Position numbers and translations under genes: made by a program
Source: Pontibacterium sinense
Lineage (GTDB): Bacteria > Pseudomonadota > Gammaproteobacteria > Pseudomonadales > Balneatricaceae
DNA length: 64,000 bases
Direction of reading: 5' to 3'
NCBI RefSeq assembly: GCF_015209595.1
Contig: NZ_JADEYS010000018.1
Coordinates: 39,482-103,481 of the forward strand
In this document: positions 1-8,940 of the stretch, one piece after another
Numbering within the stretch: the first letter of the stretch is position 1
Layout of the letters: each line of letters opens with the position of its first letter
Notes under the pieces: generated by a model
Databases searched by the model: none
What the model was told of the DNA's origin: nothing
What the model saw: the letters and a program-made list of their open reading frames with translations, nothing else

Positions 1-2730
1 TAGCAACGCGGCACTGACATTCACGCTGACAGGCAAAAACAGCCCCTCATCCTGCCAATTAGCCACCTGTTCCAATGCACGACAGATCACCCAATGCCCC
101 AGCTCAATACCCAATGGATGATCGCCGATGGCGGGGAGAAAATCATCGGGGCACATTAAACCTAATTCCGGATGATTCCATCGAATGAGCGCCTCGACAC
201 CTACAACAGCACCCGTTTTCATGTTCACTTTCGGCTGGTAGTAGAGTTCAAATTCGTCTCTGCTCAGCCCGGTTCTGATTCGCTCGATGATCTCATGGCT
301 GCCGCGTAAAGCGCGGTCTTGTGCCATATCAAATATATGGAAGTGATTCTTTCCTGACAGCTTCACTTGGTACATAGCCTGATCAGCCTGACGCAGAAGC
401 TGATCAGCATCAATATCTTCATCTTGCGGATAGAACGTAACACCTAAGCTTGCGCCAACCCGGGTCACATACTGTTCTCCCCGTACATCCCTGCCAACTT
501 CATGCAAGATGCGCTGCAATATTTCCTCACAACTCTGATGTGTTTGCAGGTCTCCAATCACCGCAACGAACTCGTCGCCACCCAGCCGCGCCAGCGTATC
601 ACCGTCCCTCAATGCCGTTTGCATCCGACTTGATACCGTTTGCAGAAGACGATCTCCCACATCGTGCCCATAGGTATCATTAACCTCTTTAAAACCATCC
701 AGATCGATATAAACGATGCCTAACTTGGTACCACGCCGCAGACTCTGCATCATCGCCTGCTGGAGACGGTCTGCGAGCAATATACGATTCGGTAGCCCCG
801 TTAGCACATCATAATGTGCGATATGCTCTAACTGCTGCTGATGTTTCTTCAGCAGAGTGATGTCGCGTGCTACCGCAAGTACAGTGCGGACCTCCCCATC
901 CTCTGACATATCGGGAGTAAGCTTAAGATTGAAGACTTTCTCACCCGCCGGCCCTCGCATTTGAACTTCTGTCTCATACGGCTCAGCTTTAGAAAACGTA
1001 TGCGCAATCGAAGCTTCAAATTCCTTGCAAAGCCCCTCGTTAAATCCCAGTTCCCGATGCGTTTTGCCGATATATTGCTCAGCTTCCAGTACGGTTACCA
1101 CATTAATATTTTCAGAGATAAACAGGTGTCGCCCTTTGATATCAAATCTCATGATGATATCCGGTAATGCGGCAATCAAACTGCGTTGCTCCAGTTCGCT
1201 TTGCTTCAACACATCCTCAGCAAGTTTACGCGCGGTAATATCAACGTGTGTTCCTACCAAACGTCGCGGGGAAGATTCCCGCCCCTCTGCGTCTCTTGCT
1301 AACTGCGCACGCGAAAGAATCTCAACCCAGTACCCTTCTTTATGCCGCATGCGAAATTCAACTCTGAAGGCAGAATCACTGGGCGCTGCAAGATATTCCT
1401 CTACCTTCATTAAAATCATGTCTACTTGGTCCTGATCGACCAGACGCGCCCATGTATCAAGTTTGCTTTCAAGTTCGTGATCAGCATATCCAAGCATCGA
1501 CTTCCAACGGGGAGAGTAGTACACCTCGTCAGACTCCAGATTCCAATCCCAGAGGCCATCATTCGCCCCCATCATCGCTATTTCAAGGCGCTCACGACCG
1601 GTAACGACTTCCTTGTACGAGCTCTGAAGCTCATCAGACATCTCTAACAGCTGCGCTTGGATGATGCCCCATTCATCTGAACGAATGGGGCCGGACGTGT
1701 CACTGCGCCCTTCCTTAATCGCCTGAATGAGTTGTAACACATCATCAAGCGGTTTCTGAATGCTGCGCCGATTTAGGCGGATGACCAGCACAAGTGTCAC
1801 CAACGCAATACCGAGGGATAATCCCACCAGCTGCGCACGCGTGCTTTGAATAATGTTCTCTATATCAGAGCGCACCAATGCACTGCGCCGGAAAGTATCA
1901 GCATCCAAACGCCCCATATCGCTGAGCACCGCTTGTTCGGCATCATGTAACGCCGAGACTGCGTCATTCAGCTGTCCGTGCGTTGTTATATAACTGAGCA
2001 ATCGGTTTCTATATGCAACTATGTTTGCATTAAGCGTTTCACTCACAACCGCGATATCATCTGTTGAGGCGGTTAGTGTTTGCAGACGCAGTGCCATATC
2101 ATCTACTTGGGAGACAACGTTTACTTTCGGACTTTGCGCAATATCAAACAGAATCTGTTCAGCCATCTGTTTACTCAGCGACAATAAACTCTCCCTAAGA
2201 CCCGCAACCAACACCATCAATTGATCCAGATGCTCAGTCGTCTTCCCAGTTAGGGTTTGTTGAATCAGTGTTTCGCCAATGAAATGTTCTAAACGTGTCA
2301 AATTGCGTTCGGTGAGTTGTTCAATATCGCGTAACGCTTGAAGCTCCCGGTTCTGGAGTACGCATTGTTTCAGCAGGGTATCCGCGGACATACGAAATTC
2401 TGAATACGAATCCATTAATACGGGATTAGTCAGATGATTGGCCAGCTCACTAAGATTGCTATTCACCGTGCTGATTTCACTCATGTTTAAATTTGAGCTA
2501 CTGCACTGGCGACTTAGGCTGTCGATATCGGATAGAAGAGAAGAGACTTTACGCCCAAGCTGGGCGTTGGAGATGACACCGGACACTTCATCGTTTACAA
2601 CCTGGGTTAACAGGGCTTCAACTCGATAAAAGCTAACTCCGGTAACCGATGTGATCGCCGTAAAAGAGAAGATAATCAGCACGGCCAGCAATATAAGCTT
2701 GCTGGCAATGCTTGGAAATAGACGCGTCAT
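1..2730 (-). CDS. Membrane PAS-PAS-GGDEF-EAL cyclic-di-GMP protein (3' end off window)
   Basis: Translation of the complement from ATG at 2730 stays open to base 1, giving 910 codons without a stop, so the C-terminus lies outside the window. A membrane helix starts near residue 8, followed by a long helical, probably periplasmic segment and a second helix around residues 302-322. Two PAS domains follow, then a GGDEF domain with an intact GGDEF motif (about 568-582) preceded by an RxxD inhibitory site (RDGD, five residues upstream), then an EAL domain with EALIRW (about 183-200). The EAL part is cut soon after NVSAALL. The protein probably makes and/or degrades cyclic-di-GMP in response to an external signal. 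ATG lies 11 bases after the stop of the binding-protein gene, so the two form an operon. Intact motifs suggest both activities are possible, but EAL catalytic residues beyond the edge cannot be checked. Confidence 0.93.
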   Translation of the reverse strand, partial: MTRLFPSIASKLILLAVLIIFSFTAITSVTGVSFYRVEALLTQVVNDEVSGVISNAQLGRKVSSLLSDIDSLSRQCSSSNLNMSEISTVNSNLSELANHLTNPVLMDSYSEFRMSADTLLKQCVLQNRELQALRDIEQLTERNLTRLEHFIGETLIQQTLTGKTTEHLDQLMVLVAGLRESLLSLSKQMAEQILFDIAQSPKVNVVSQVDDMALRLQTLTASTDDIAVVSETLNANIVAYRNRLLSYITTHGQLNDAVSALHDAEQAVLSDMGRLDADTFRRSALVRSDIENIIQSTRAQLVGLSLGIALVTLVLVIRLNRRSIQKPLDDVLQLIQAIKEGRSDTSGPIRSDEWGIIQAQLLEMSDELQSSYKEVVTGRERLEIAMMGANDGLWDWNLESDEVYYSPRWKSMLGYADHELESKLDTWARLVDQDQVDMILMKVEEYLAAPSDSAFRVEFRMRHKEGYWVEILSRAQLARDAEGRESSPRRLVGTHVDITARKLAEDVLKQSELEQRSLIAALPDIIMRFDIKGRHLFISENINVVTVLEAEQYIGKTHRELGFNEGLCKEFEASIAHTFSKAEPYETEVQMRGPAGEKVFNLKLTPDMSEDGEVRTVLAVARDITLLKKHQQQLEHIAHYDVLTGLPNRILLADRLQQAMMQSLRRGTKLGIVYIDLDGFKEVNDTYGHDVGDRLLQTVSSRMQTALRDGDTLARLGGDEFVAVIGDLQTHQSCEEILQRILHEVGRDVRGEQYVTRVGASLGVTFYPQDEDIDADQLLRQADQAMYQVKLSGKNHFHIFDMAQDRALRGSHEIIERIRTGLSRDEFELYYQPKVNMKTGAVVGVEALIRWNHPELGLMCPDDFLPAIGDHPLGIELGHWVICRALEQVANWQDEGLFLPVSVNVSAALL

Positions 2731-2741
2731 CACTAACCCGC

Positions 2742-3731
2742 TTAGGGTTGCTGCCGGACGAGTGTCGCCCCACGTAGCACCAAAGGTTTCAATGAGATTT
2801 GGTGCTCATCAAGCGCAGTGACGTTCACAACCCGCTCACCTCTGGTGTTTTGAACAACTGGAATCTCTGCGAGATCCTTTCCGCGCATGGCTGCCAGTAG
2901 CATCTCGGCCGAGGTTTCACCCTGCTCCTGACCTGTTTTCACAACCGCGGCCCAAGCCCCCTGCTCTACCTGGTATCGATTACCGCCGAGCAGAGCTCCA
3001 TCGTAGGACGCATCCAACCGCTTCAATATTTCGTTATTGGAGAGCGGCTCGTTATTCTCATCAACAATACCCTCAAGGCTGTCAACGAATAGGGCATCAC
3101 ACGCTTGCCCCATCTCATCACTCACACTGTTTAATTCAGTCGTGGATTTAATGAGATAGAAATCATGTACGTTAACCGGATAAGCCTTCCGTTCCGCCAT
3201 CACTTGGGTTTGCAGCGCCCTTCCGGAAGGCACATCGTTTGTTAAAAAACACGCATTTTGTATCTTCGGCATTAATTGCTTGGCGAATGCGAGTGATTCG
3301 TGAACGTGAGCCCGCTCCAATATCCCGGAGATATGACTGTTTGGATAGCCATATTTATCAGCGTTGGAATTAACACCAGCAAACATAATTGGCGTACTGA
3401 CTTTGTCCTTTAAAGACGGAACAATAAACATCGATTGAGCATTATCATCAACGGCAATAACGCCGTCCGGCTGCAAATTTTGATAGGTGCTGTAAGCCTG
3501 CTTTGCTTTCGCAGGACCGTTCTTCGGATCGACCTTCGTATCCATATAGAAATATGTTGCTGCAGCATGTTCGCCCAAAGCAGATTCAATACCCGCTTTG
3601 ATCTCTTTGCACCAAGGGTTTTGCTCTTCGTAACTCATGACAACAAGCACGTCATATGGGTCCTCTTCAGCGGCCTGAACCGAGCAGGCAAGTACCGCAC
3701 CCATTAAAGCTGATGACAGATAGCGCTTCAT
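2742..3731 (-). CDS. Periplasmic ABC-type substrate-binding protein, sensory partner of GGDEF-EAL protein
   Basis: A 329-residue protein with a signal peptide (MKRYLSSALMGAVLACSVQA, cleavage about residue 20) and the two-lobed fold expected of the ABC_sub_bind family, with VLVVMSYEEQNPW at the start of lobe 1, and VIAVDD and PIMFAGVNS as later strands. The second ATG (3731) was chosen because GGAGGGG lies directly upstream of it and downstream of the in-frame ATG at 3743. No ABC permease or ATPase is adjacent. The next gene, 11 bases on, is a membrane GGDEF-EAL protein, so the likely role is ligand sensing for that protein rather than uptake. The ligand is unknown. Confidence 0.85.
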   Translation of the reverse strand: MKRYLSSALMGAVLACSVQAAEEDPYDVLVVMSYEEQNPWCKEIKAGIESALGEHAAATYFYMDTKVDPKNGPAKAKQAYSTYQNLQPDGVIAVDDNAQSMFIVPSLKDKVSTPIMFAGVNSNADKYGYPNSHISGILERAHVHESLAFAKQLMPKIQNACFLTNDVPSGRALQTQVMAERKAYPVNVHDFYLIKSTTELNSVSDEMGQACDALFVDSLEGIVDENNEPLSNNEILKRLDASYDGALLGGNRYQVEQGAWAAVVKTGQEQGETSAEMLLAAMRGKDLAEIPVVQNTRGERVVNVTALDEHQISLKPLVLRGATLVRQQP

Positions 3732-3862
3732 TTTCCCCTCCATACTGCATTCTGACAGGCTATTAGGGAAACACTACATAGTTAATATCAGTTCAACAAC
3801 CATGAACGTTCTCTATATGCCAAAAGAATTAATGTGGCTCCAACGTAACGTGGTTTAATTCG

Positions 3863-5335
3863 TTACGCATATGCATCAATGATCTTTTTAAGCCTGTTGA
3901 CCGCCGTTAGAATCTGTTCTTCGCTATATCCCGCAAACCCCAAAATCAGCCCCTTTATTGGCGCTTGGGCGATAAAATAGCGAGACAAGTCTCGAATGCC
4001 TAACCCTTGCTCCTCGCAACGATTCCTTATATCGCTATCACTCCAATGTTGCGGAATAAGATAGACCGAATGCATACCGCCATCGCTTTCTATCAACTCA
4101 AAATAGTCGCCGAACTTATCCTTTACCAGTGTATGGAGGTAATTACGCCGCTGCTGATAGAGCTTGCGCATGCGTCGGACATGGCTGGCAAACTGACCAT
4201 TAGCCATAAACTCCGCCAATGCCAACTGCGGCAGGATAGAGTTTCCACCTTCCATATACGTTTTTGCGCGCTTAGCCATCTCAAGCAAAGGCTGAGGTAC
4301 AACCATGTATCCCAAGCGGATACCAGGATGCAGGATACGGCTGAAGGTGCCGGTATAGATCACAACATCTTCACCTCCCAACCCTTGCAACGAGGTCAGA
4401 GGAGGATGGTCAAATCGAAATTCGCTGTCGTAGTCATCCTCAATAAGCCAGCTACCGCTCTGCTGTGCCCATTGCAGCAGCTGTAGCCTCCGCTCAAGGC
4501 TAAGCGTATAACCAAGAGGATGGTTACGTGATGGAGTCACCATGACAACACGCGCATCAGGAGCTTGTGCTAAGCCATCCTCCAAACGGATACCTTGTTC
4601 ATCGACGGGTACGGGAATTTTTACGGCACCGGCAGCTAACACCGCCCCATCCACCCCCTGGTAACAAGGATCTTCCGTCAATACAGTCTCTCCCTGATCC
4701 ACCAGCAAACGTAATGCCAGAAACATCGCTTGCTGAGACCCAGAACAGACCATGATCTGCTCTGCATTGCACTTCACACCCCGGACCACGCGCAGGTAAC
4801 TGGCGATTTGCTCTCGTAATAAGAGGTTACCCATGACTGAATTCTGCTGGTGTTTCATTTGCCTGCCCGCACGCGCAACGGCACGTTGCCACTGATGCCA
4901 CGGGAAGCTCGCAATACACGGCTGTGCAGGCAACAACAAGGCTCCCTGGGGCGTTTGGTTGGGCGGTCTGACGTCTGTCAGCTGGCTCGCTAATGCTGAT
5001 AGCTTGGGGCTTGCCTGTGGCATCGTCCCTTTTGAATCAAGCTGATTCGATCCTCTGAGTTCCGGTAGGTCCGTCGCCACAAAACTGCCCGCTCCTTGTC
5101 GGGTTTCTACATACCCTTCCGAGTGCAGCATTTCGTAGGCCGCTTTGACGGTATTGCGTGAAATACCCAACTCTGCGCATAACGGACGACTCGCCGGAAG
5201 CTTGGTACCGGGATGTAGATGACCCGCAATGATTGCTTGCTGAAACGCACGAAACAGGCGTGCGTATTGCGGCAATGCTGAATCACCTTCATGGAATGGT
5301 AAGAACAATGCCGTGGGAAACTGAATATCGCTCAA
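3863..5335 (-). CDS. MocR-type GntR/aminotransferase-fold regulator with Lys-to-Arg at PLP site
   Basis: An N-terminal GntR winged helix (about residues 25-85, with LPASRPLCAELGISRNTVK) is fused to a class I aminotransferase-like domain. From TTG at 5335 the protein has 490 residues, typical for MocR/PdxR. The frame is open to an ATG/GTG-rich extension ending at 5488, but that would overlap the divergent flavoprotein gene and gives an atypical N-terminus, so TTG 5335 is preferred; it has only a weak ribosome site. The core EDDYDSEFR is present. The usual TFSK lysine that forms the Schiff base with PLP is arginine here (TFSRILHPGIRLGY, codon CGT at 4337-4339), and the usual TPSHQFPLG is TPSRNHPLG. 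The domain may therefore bind ligand without forming an internal aldimine. The divergent PNPOx-like gene is the likely target. Confidence 0.85.
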   Translation of the reverse strand: MSDIQFPTALFLPFHEGDSALPQYARLFRAFQQAIIAGHLHPGTKLPASRPLCAELGISRNTVKAAYEMLHSEGYVETRQGAGSFVATDLPELRGSNQLDSKGTMPQASPKLSALASQLTDVRPPNQTPQGALLLPAQPCIASFPWHQWQRAVARAGRQMKHQQNSVMGNLLLREQIASYLRVVRGVKCNAEQIMVCSGSQQAMFLALRLLVDQGETVLTEDPCYQGVDGAVLAAGAVKIPVPVDEQGIRLEDGLAQAPDARVVMVTPSRNHPLGYTLSLERRLQLLQWAQQSGSWLIEDDYDSEFRFDHPPLTSLQGLGGEDVVIYTGTFSRILHPGIRLGYMVVPQPLLEMAKRAKTYMEGGNSILPQLALAEFMANGQFASHVRRMRKLYQQRRNYLHTLVKDKFGDYFELIESDGGMHSVYLIPQHWSDSDIRNRCEEQGLGIRDLSRYFIAQAPIKGLILGFAGYSEEQILTAVNRLKKIIDAYA

Positions 5336-5438
5336 AGTGGGCCTGTGAACTTTCTGATAATGGATCTCTTCAGGCCCCAATTTAGCCTTTAATCTAGACC
5401 CATCGCAAGCTTGAACATGACATAGGAGAAGGAACGCA

Positions 5439-6035
5439 GTGAAGCCCATCGACATCACAGACAGAACACGCGTAAGACGAGGCCCCAAGAAAGCGTGTTA
5501 TAACCGTGAAACAATCTACTCGATTCTAGATGAAGCATATGTCTGCCATCTGGGGGCCACCATGCATGGTACTGCGGCCGTTCAGCCCAATTTTCACTGG
5601 CGTATTGGTGACCGCTTATATATTCACGGTTCCATCAAAAATGGACTATTTCAGTCAATCATCCGAGGTGAAACGACCTGCATTACGGTAACGCTGCTGG
5701 ATGGATTGGTATTTGCCAAATCGGCATTTCATCACTCGGCCAACTTTCGGTCCGTGATGCTTTATGGAAAAGGCGATGTCGTGGAAGAGTCTGAACATAA
5801 GCGGTTTGCGCTGGACCAGATGCTTGAGAAATTCAGTAGAGGGCGGTCAGAAGAAGCCCGTAAACCGAACGATACTGAAATGAAGGCGACGGTGGTCATC
5901 AGCTTTCCTATTGAAGAGGTATCCGCAAAAATCCGTACCGGTGGACCCATTGATGATGCGGAAGATGCTGACTATCCAACGTGGAGTGGTATAAAGCCCG
6001 TATCAACCCATATCGGTGATCTCCAACCCGACTAG
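5439..6035 (+). CDS. Pyridoxamine 5'-phosphate oxidase-like FMN-binding protein
   Basis: A 198-residue protein resembling the Pyridox_ox_2 group of split-barrel flavoproteins: start near RETIYSILDEAYVCHLG, a central GDRLYIHGS strand and a TVTLLDGLVFAKSAFHHS segment, and C-terminal PIDDAEDADYPTWSGIKPV. It starts at GTG with AGGAGAAGGAA just upstream. Relatives of this group bind FMN or related cofactors; few have known substrates. It is divergent from the MocR-type regulator, a common pairing, and is probably controlled by it. It should not be equated with true PdxH. Confidence 0.8.
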   Translation: MKPIDITDRTRVRRGPKKACYNRETIYSILDEAYVCHLGATMHGTAAVQPNFHWRIGDRLYIHGSIKNGLFQSIIRGETTCITVTLLDGLVFAKSAFHHSANFRSVMLYGKGDVVEESEHKRFALDQMLEKFSRGRSEEARKPNDTEMKATVVISFPIEEVSAKIRTGGPIDDAEDADYPTWSGIKPVSTHIGDLQPD

Positions 6036-6342
6036 CCCTATCCCAGCGTCGAAGTCGCATTGTTTCGGCCTGCGACCACATGAATACAGTGCAATATCCG
6101 CCGCGAGTTGCACTGCTCCGCCAACACGCAATTATCATCACTGTGGGGAACTGACCTATAGTGATAGATGCCTGATTCAGTCATCTACCCTAGAAAGCAG
6201 ACGACTACGACAAAACTAATCCAGTGCCTTGTGTCTATCTGTATGGCGTCGCTTTCTGGCCGAATAACCTGCCCGTCCTTTGCGGGTGTCAGAACAACAC
6301 CCTCCAAGTGACGGCAGAATCAACTAATAATGGAGGTGAGTT
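6036..6342. other. Intergenic region upstream of peroxiredoxin
   Basis: About 307 bases with no credible gene. An inverted repeat TAGATG / CATCTA (6165-6170 and 6182-6187, 11-base spacer) lies about 160 bases before the peroxiredoxin start. GGAGGTGAG at about 6332-6340 is its ribosome site. I see no clear -10/-35 pair. Confidence 0.5.
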
Positions 6343-6999
6343 ATGTCACTCCGAATAGGCGACGATGCGCCTGACTTTACCACTGAAACAACCGAAGGAC
6401 GCATCAATTTTCACGAATGGATAGGAGATAGCTGGGCAATCCTCTTCTCACACCCCAAAGACTTCACACCTGTATGTACAACGGAGCTGGGGTATATGGC
6501 GAAGCTGAAGCCTGAATTTGAAAAGCGTAACTGCAAAACCATAGGGTTGAGCATTGATCCGGTCAGTGACCACAATGCATGGCTCAGTGATATCGCAGAA
6601 ACTCAGGGACACGCCGTAAACTACCCCTTGATCGGCGATCCGGATCTGGTCATTGCTAAGCTCTACGATATGATCCACCCAAACGCCAGTGGCAGCCAAC
6701 CACGGACTGCTGTCGATAATGCAACGATTCGCTCGGTGTTTATGATCGGTCCGGACAAAAAGATAAAAGCGACCCTCACCTATCCAATGAGTACCGGACG
6801 AAATTTTGATGAAGTACTGCGCTTATTGGATTCCTGTCAGTTAACCGCAACGCATAAAGTGGCAACACCTGTGAATTGGAAACAGGGAGAAGACGTGATT
6901 ATCGTGCCTGCTGTATCTAATGATGAAGCCAAGGAACGGTTCCCGGATGGCTGGAAAGCACCTAAACCTTACCTCCGGATTGTGCCACAACCTAAATAG
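6343..6999 (+). CDS. 1-Cys peroxiredoxin (Prx6 group)
   Basis: A 218-residue thiol peroxidase. The peroxidatic cysteine is Cys45 in DFTPVCTTELG. The Prx6-type extended C-terminal domain is present, with GRNFDEVLRLLDSCQL, VATPVNWKQGEDVIIVPAVSNDEA and KPYLRIVPQPK. There is no resolving-Cys motif of the 2-Cys kind. It reduces peroxides in the cytoplasm and needs an external reductant, not identifiable here. The start is well set by GGAGGTGAG seven bases upstream of ATG. Monocistronic; a 9-bp hairpin follows at 7038-7069. Confidence 0.93.
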   Translation: MSLRIGDDAPDFTTETTEGRINFHEWIGDSWAILFSHPKDFTPVCTTELGYMAKLKPEFEKRNCKTIGLSIDPVSDHNAWLSDIAETQGHAVNYPLIGDPDLVIAKLYDMIHPNASGSQPRTAVDNATIRSVFMIGPDKKIKATLTYPMSTGRNFDEVLRLLDSCQLTATHKVATPVNWKQGEDVIIVPAVSNDEAKERFPDGWKAPKPYLRIVPQPK

Positions 7000-7037
7000 A
7001 TGCCTTTGAAACATAGTGGCTAGCGATCCTATCAAGA

Positions 7038-7069
7038 CAGCCCAGGGAGTCATTCAGCTTCCTGGGCTG
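7038..7069. terminator. Hairpin between convergent genes
   Basis: CAGCCCAGG pairs perfectly with CCTGGGCTG around a 14-base loop, between the peroxiredoxin stop and the stop of the convergent small secreted protein. There is no strong U-tract on either strand, so termination is plausible but not certain. Confidence 0.5.
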
Positions 7070-7078
7070 CATTACAGC

Positions 7079-7222
7079 TTAACGTGTAGAAGGGTTATAA
7101 ATGTGCTCGATATTGTGACTAAACGTATCGCGATATTTATCTTCATCCATTCCCTGATCAGCAAACGCCAGACCTGCACTCATTCCGAGTACTGCCACAA
7201 CGGCTAAGAATAACGACTTCAT
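7079..7222 (-). CDS. Very small secreted protein, unknown function
   Basis: A 47-residue product from ATG at 7222, with CAGGAG about six bases upstream. Residues 1-21 (MKSLFLAVVAVLGMSAGLAFA) are a clear signal peptide. The mature peptide of about 26 residues (DQGMDEDKYRDTFSH...) is acidic and hydrophilic with no cysteine. An in-frame extension upstream to 7300 exists but lacks support. I do not recognise the family. Its promoter region carries three GTTCTRA repeats (7263-7319). It could be a small periplasmic factor or a processed peptide. Confidence 0.6.
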   Translation of the reverse strand: MKSLFLAVVAVLGMSAGLAFADQGMDEDKYRDTFSHNIEHIYNPSTR

Positions 7223-7562
7223 AGTGAACTCCTGAAGACCACAGGGTGTGGTCACGATGTATGTTCTAAGACTATTGCCGCATACATTTGTTCTGAACAA
7301 GGTACCAAGTTCGTTCTAAAGTAGTAATTTCACGCACAAATTCTCGCTCTGTTCTCTTTCGGTACAGTTAGATTTTCTACACTAGAACGCCCCATTCAAT
7401 GCCTTGCCCTGCTACTTTTCGAATCAGCCTCTGTGTAAAATCACACGATCTAACACAATTCACACGGACGATGGCATTCAGCACCGATAAAGCAAAATAA
7501 AGCTAAGCTGCTATTTAATACAATGTGTCTTATGGCCTGAATTCCGGCAACAAGGAGTTACT
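7223..7562. other. Intergenic region with repeated GTTCTRA motifs
   Basis: A 340-base gap between the divergent small secreted gene and the DUF4197 gene. GTTCTAAG (7263), GTTCTGAA (7290) and GTTCTAAA (7313) recur, and the middle copy lies in a palindrome TTGTTCTGAACAA (7288-7300). The half next to the DUF4197 gene shows only the ribosome site AAGGAG before 7563. No gene seen. Confidence 0.5.
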
Positions 7563-8336
7563 ATGAAAAAAGCACTAATCTGGTTACCTCTCGCAACGGC
7601 ACTGAGCTTGCCGTTTGCTCACACTGCCACCGCAGGTTTTGGGGATTTCGTCAAAGGCCTGGAAGAAACCAGTAAAGAAGTGCTGGATAGCAGTCTGAGC
7701 GGCGGCGATTCAAGCAGTGTACTACCCACTAATCTGGATACCGACACCCTAATCCAAGGCCTAAAAGAAGCACTGGAGGTCGGAAGTCGTCGCGCAATTG
7801 ATAGCATCAGTCAGGATGGCGGTTACCTCAACAATGCGAATATCCGCGTGCCGATGCCTGCACCGCTGGACAAAGCAGCATCACTTCTAAACCGCATGGG
7901 TATGGAAAAACAGGTTGAGCAGTTCGAACAGAGCATGAACCGCGCGGCTGAAAAAGCAGCGCCACATGCGACGGAGCTTATCGTTGGTGCACTGAAAGAG
8001 ATGACGATCGAAGATGCCAAGCGTATCTATGAAGGTTCTGATAGCGCAGCAACCGAGTACTTTCGCGAGAAAACCTCCGCCCGCCTGACTGAGCTATTTA
8101 AACCCAGTATTGCTGAATCAATGGGCGAAGTGGGTGTAACTCGCTACTATGGCGCGGTCGCTGAAGAAGCTAAACAACTGCCCTATGTTGGCAACAACCT
8201 TAATATCAACTTAGAAGACCACGTAACTGAAAAAGCGCTGGATGGATTGTTCACGGTACTCGCGGAAGAAGAGAAAAAGATTCGAGAGAATCCTGCTGCC
8301 CGCACCACTGATCTGCTGAAGAAAGTGTTTCAGTAA
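7563..8336 (+). CDS. DUF4197 family secreted protein
   Basis: A 257-residue protein with a signal peptide (MKKALIWLPLATALSLPFAHTATA) and a helical body of DUF4197 type: LIQGLKEALEVGSRRAI, IRVPMPAPLDKAASLLNRMGM, and FREKTSARLTELFKPSIAESM with TRYYG. AAGGAG sits about seven bases upstream of ATG. DUF4197 proteins are exported proteins of unknown function, common in Proteobacteria. No operon partner; a perfect 10-bp hairpin follows at 8357-8398. Confidence 0.88.
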   Translation: MKKALIWLPLATALSLPFAHTATAGFGDFVKGLEETSKEVLDSSLSGGDSSSVLPTNLDTDTLIQGLKEALEVGSRRAIDSISQDGGYLNNANIRVPMPAPLDKAASLLNRMGMEKQVEQFEQSMNRAAEKAAPHATELIVGALKEMTIEDAKRIYEGSDSAATEYFREKTSARLTELFKPSIAESMGEVGVTRYYGAVAEEAKQLPYVGNNLNINLEDHVTEKALDGLFTVLAEEEKKIRENPAARTTDLLKKVFQ

Positions 8337-8356
8337 ACGCTGCACATTTGAACGTT

Positions 8357-8398
8357 TGACCGCTCTTCTGTCGACATAGATTGGCAATAGAGCGGTCA
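8357..8398 (+). terminator. Perfect hairpin after DUF4197 gene
   Basis: TGACCGCTCT (8357-8366) pairs exactly with AGAGCGGTCA (8389-8398), 20 bases after the stop of the DUF4197 gene. No U-run follows, so this is a structured 3' end or weak terminator. Confidence 0.5.
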
Positions 8399-8520
8399 TG
8401 TATCTCCAGCTCCGCCGATTTTCGTGTTCCGCCCCCCGCTTTCTGTTTAACAACGCTATCCGCAGAAACCTCTCAAAGGATCAATACTACCCCATAAGAT
8501 AACGGTATAAATTTATACTT

Positions 8521-8558
8521 TAAAAAACCAGGGTTCCATTACAGATGAATAACCCCGG
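8521..8558 (-). terminator. Rho-independent terminator of yebG-like gene
   Basis: On the minus strand CCGGGGTT pairs with AACCCTGG (8528-8535 and 8551-8558; one G-U pair) and is followed by TTTTTTA. It lies about 24 bases beyond the stop at 8582. Confidence 0.8.
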
Positions 8559-8581
8559 CTTTTTCGGCCCTGCCATCAACG

Positions 8582-8899
8582 TTACCCTTCCGCAGCGTGA
8601 TCCAGTGCCTCAGTTTGTTTTGCCGCTTTAGTTTTCTTTTGCTCCGAAGAAACCACTTTCGGTGTTGGAATATCCTTTACACTTTTTAGCAGCTCCATAA
8701 AATCGGTGCGACTGTTCAGGATCATCTCCGCAGCAGTATCCGCCTGTGCTTCACTCAGGCCCGTGGCGATGAGTTTGTCCGCCATCTCATACATAACATC
8801 GGTACGCTTATCGATGATGTTTGCCAGCTTAGAATCCATGTACTCTCCTACTACCTTGCCGTTCCTGTCGATCACGCGGTATACAATTTCAATGGCCAT
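8582..8899 (-). CDS. yebG: YebG-like SOS-regulated protein
   Basis: A 105-residue protein resembling Escherichia coli YebG: N-terminal MAIEIVYRVIDRNGK, a helical middle, DFMELLKSVKDIPTPKVV matching the DVLSTILKTGKLPSPQVV region of YebG, and a charged Lys/Glu tail. YebG is a small DNA-damage-inducible protein of unclear biochemical role. A LexA-type operator lies 42 bases upstream (8941-8956), which supports both the identity and SOS control. GGAGGCG precedes the ATG. A terminator follows. Confidence 0.8.
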   Translation of the reverse strand: MAIEIVYRVIDRNGKVVGEYMDSKLANIIDKRTDVMYEMADKLIATGLSEAQADTAAEMILNSRTDFMELLKSVKDIPTPKVVSSEQKKTKAAKQTEALDHAAEG

Positions 8900-8940
8900 C
8901 TGGCGCCTCCTGACTTTTTGAAAGGATCAAAACACGAATA

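Noticed and set aside
5336..5488. N-terminal extension of the MocR gene
   Set aside because: Would overlap the divergent flavoprotein gene and lacks family similarity; a start near 5335 fits MocR length.
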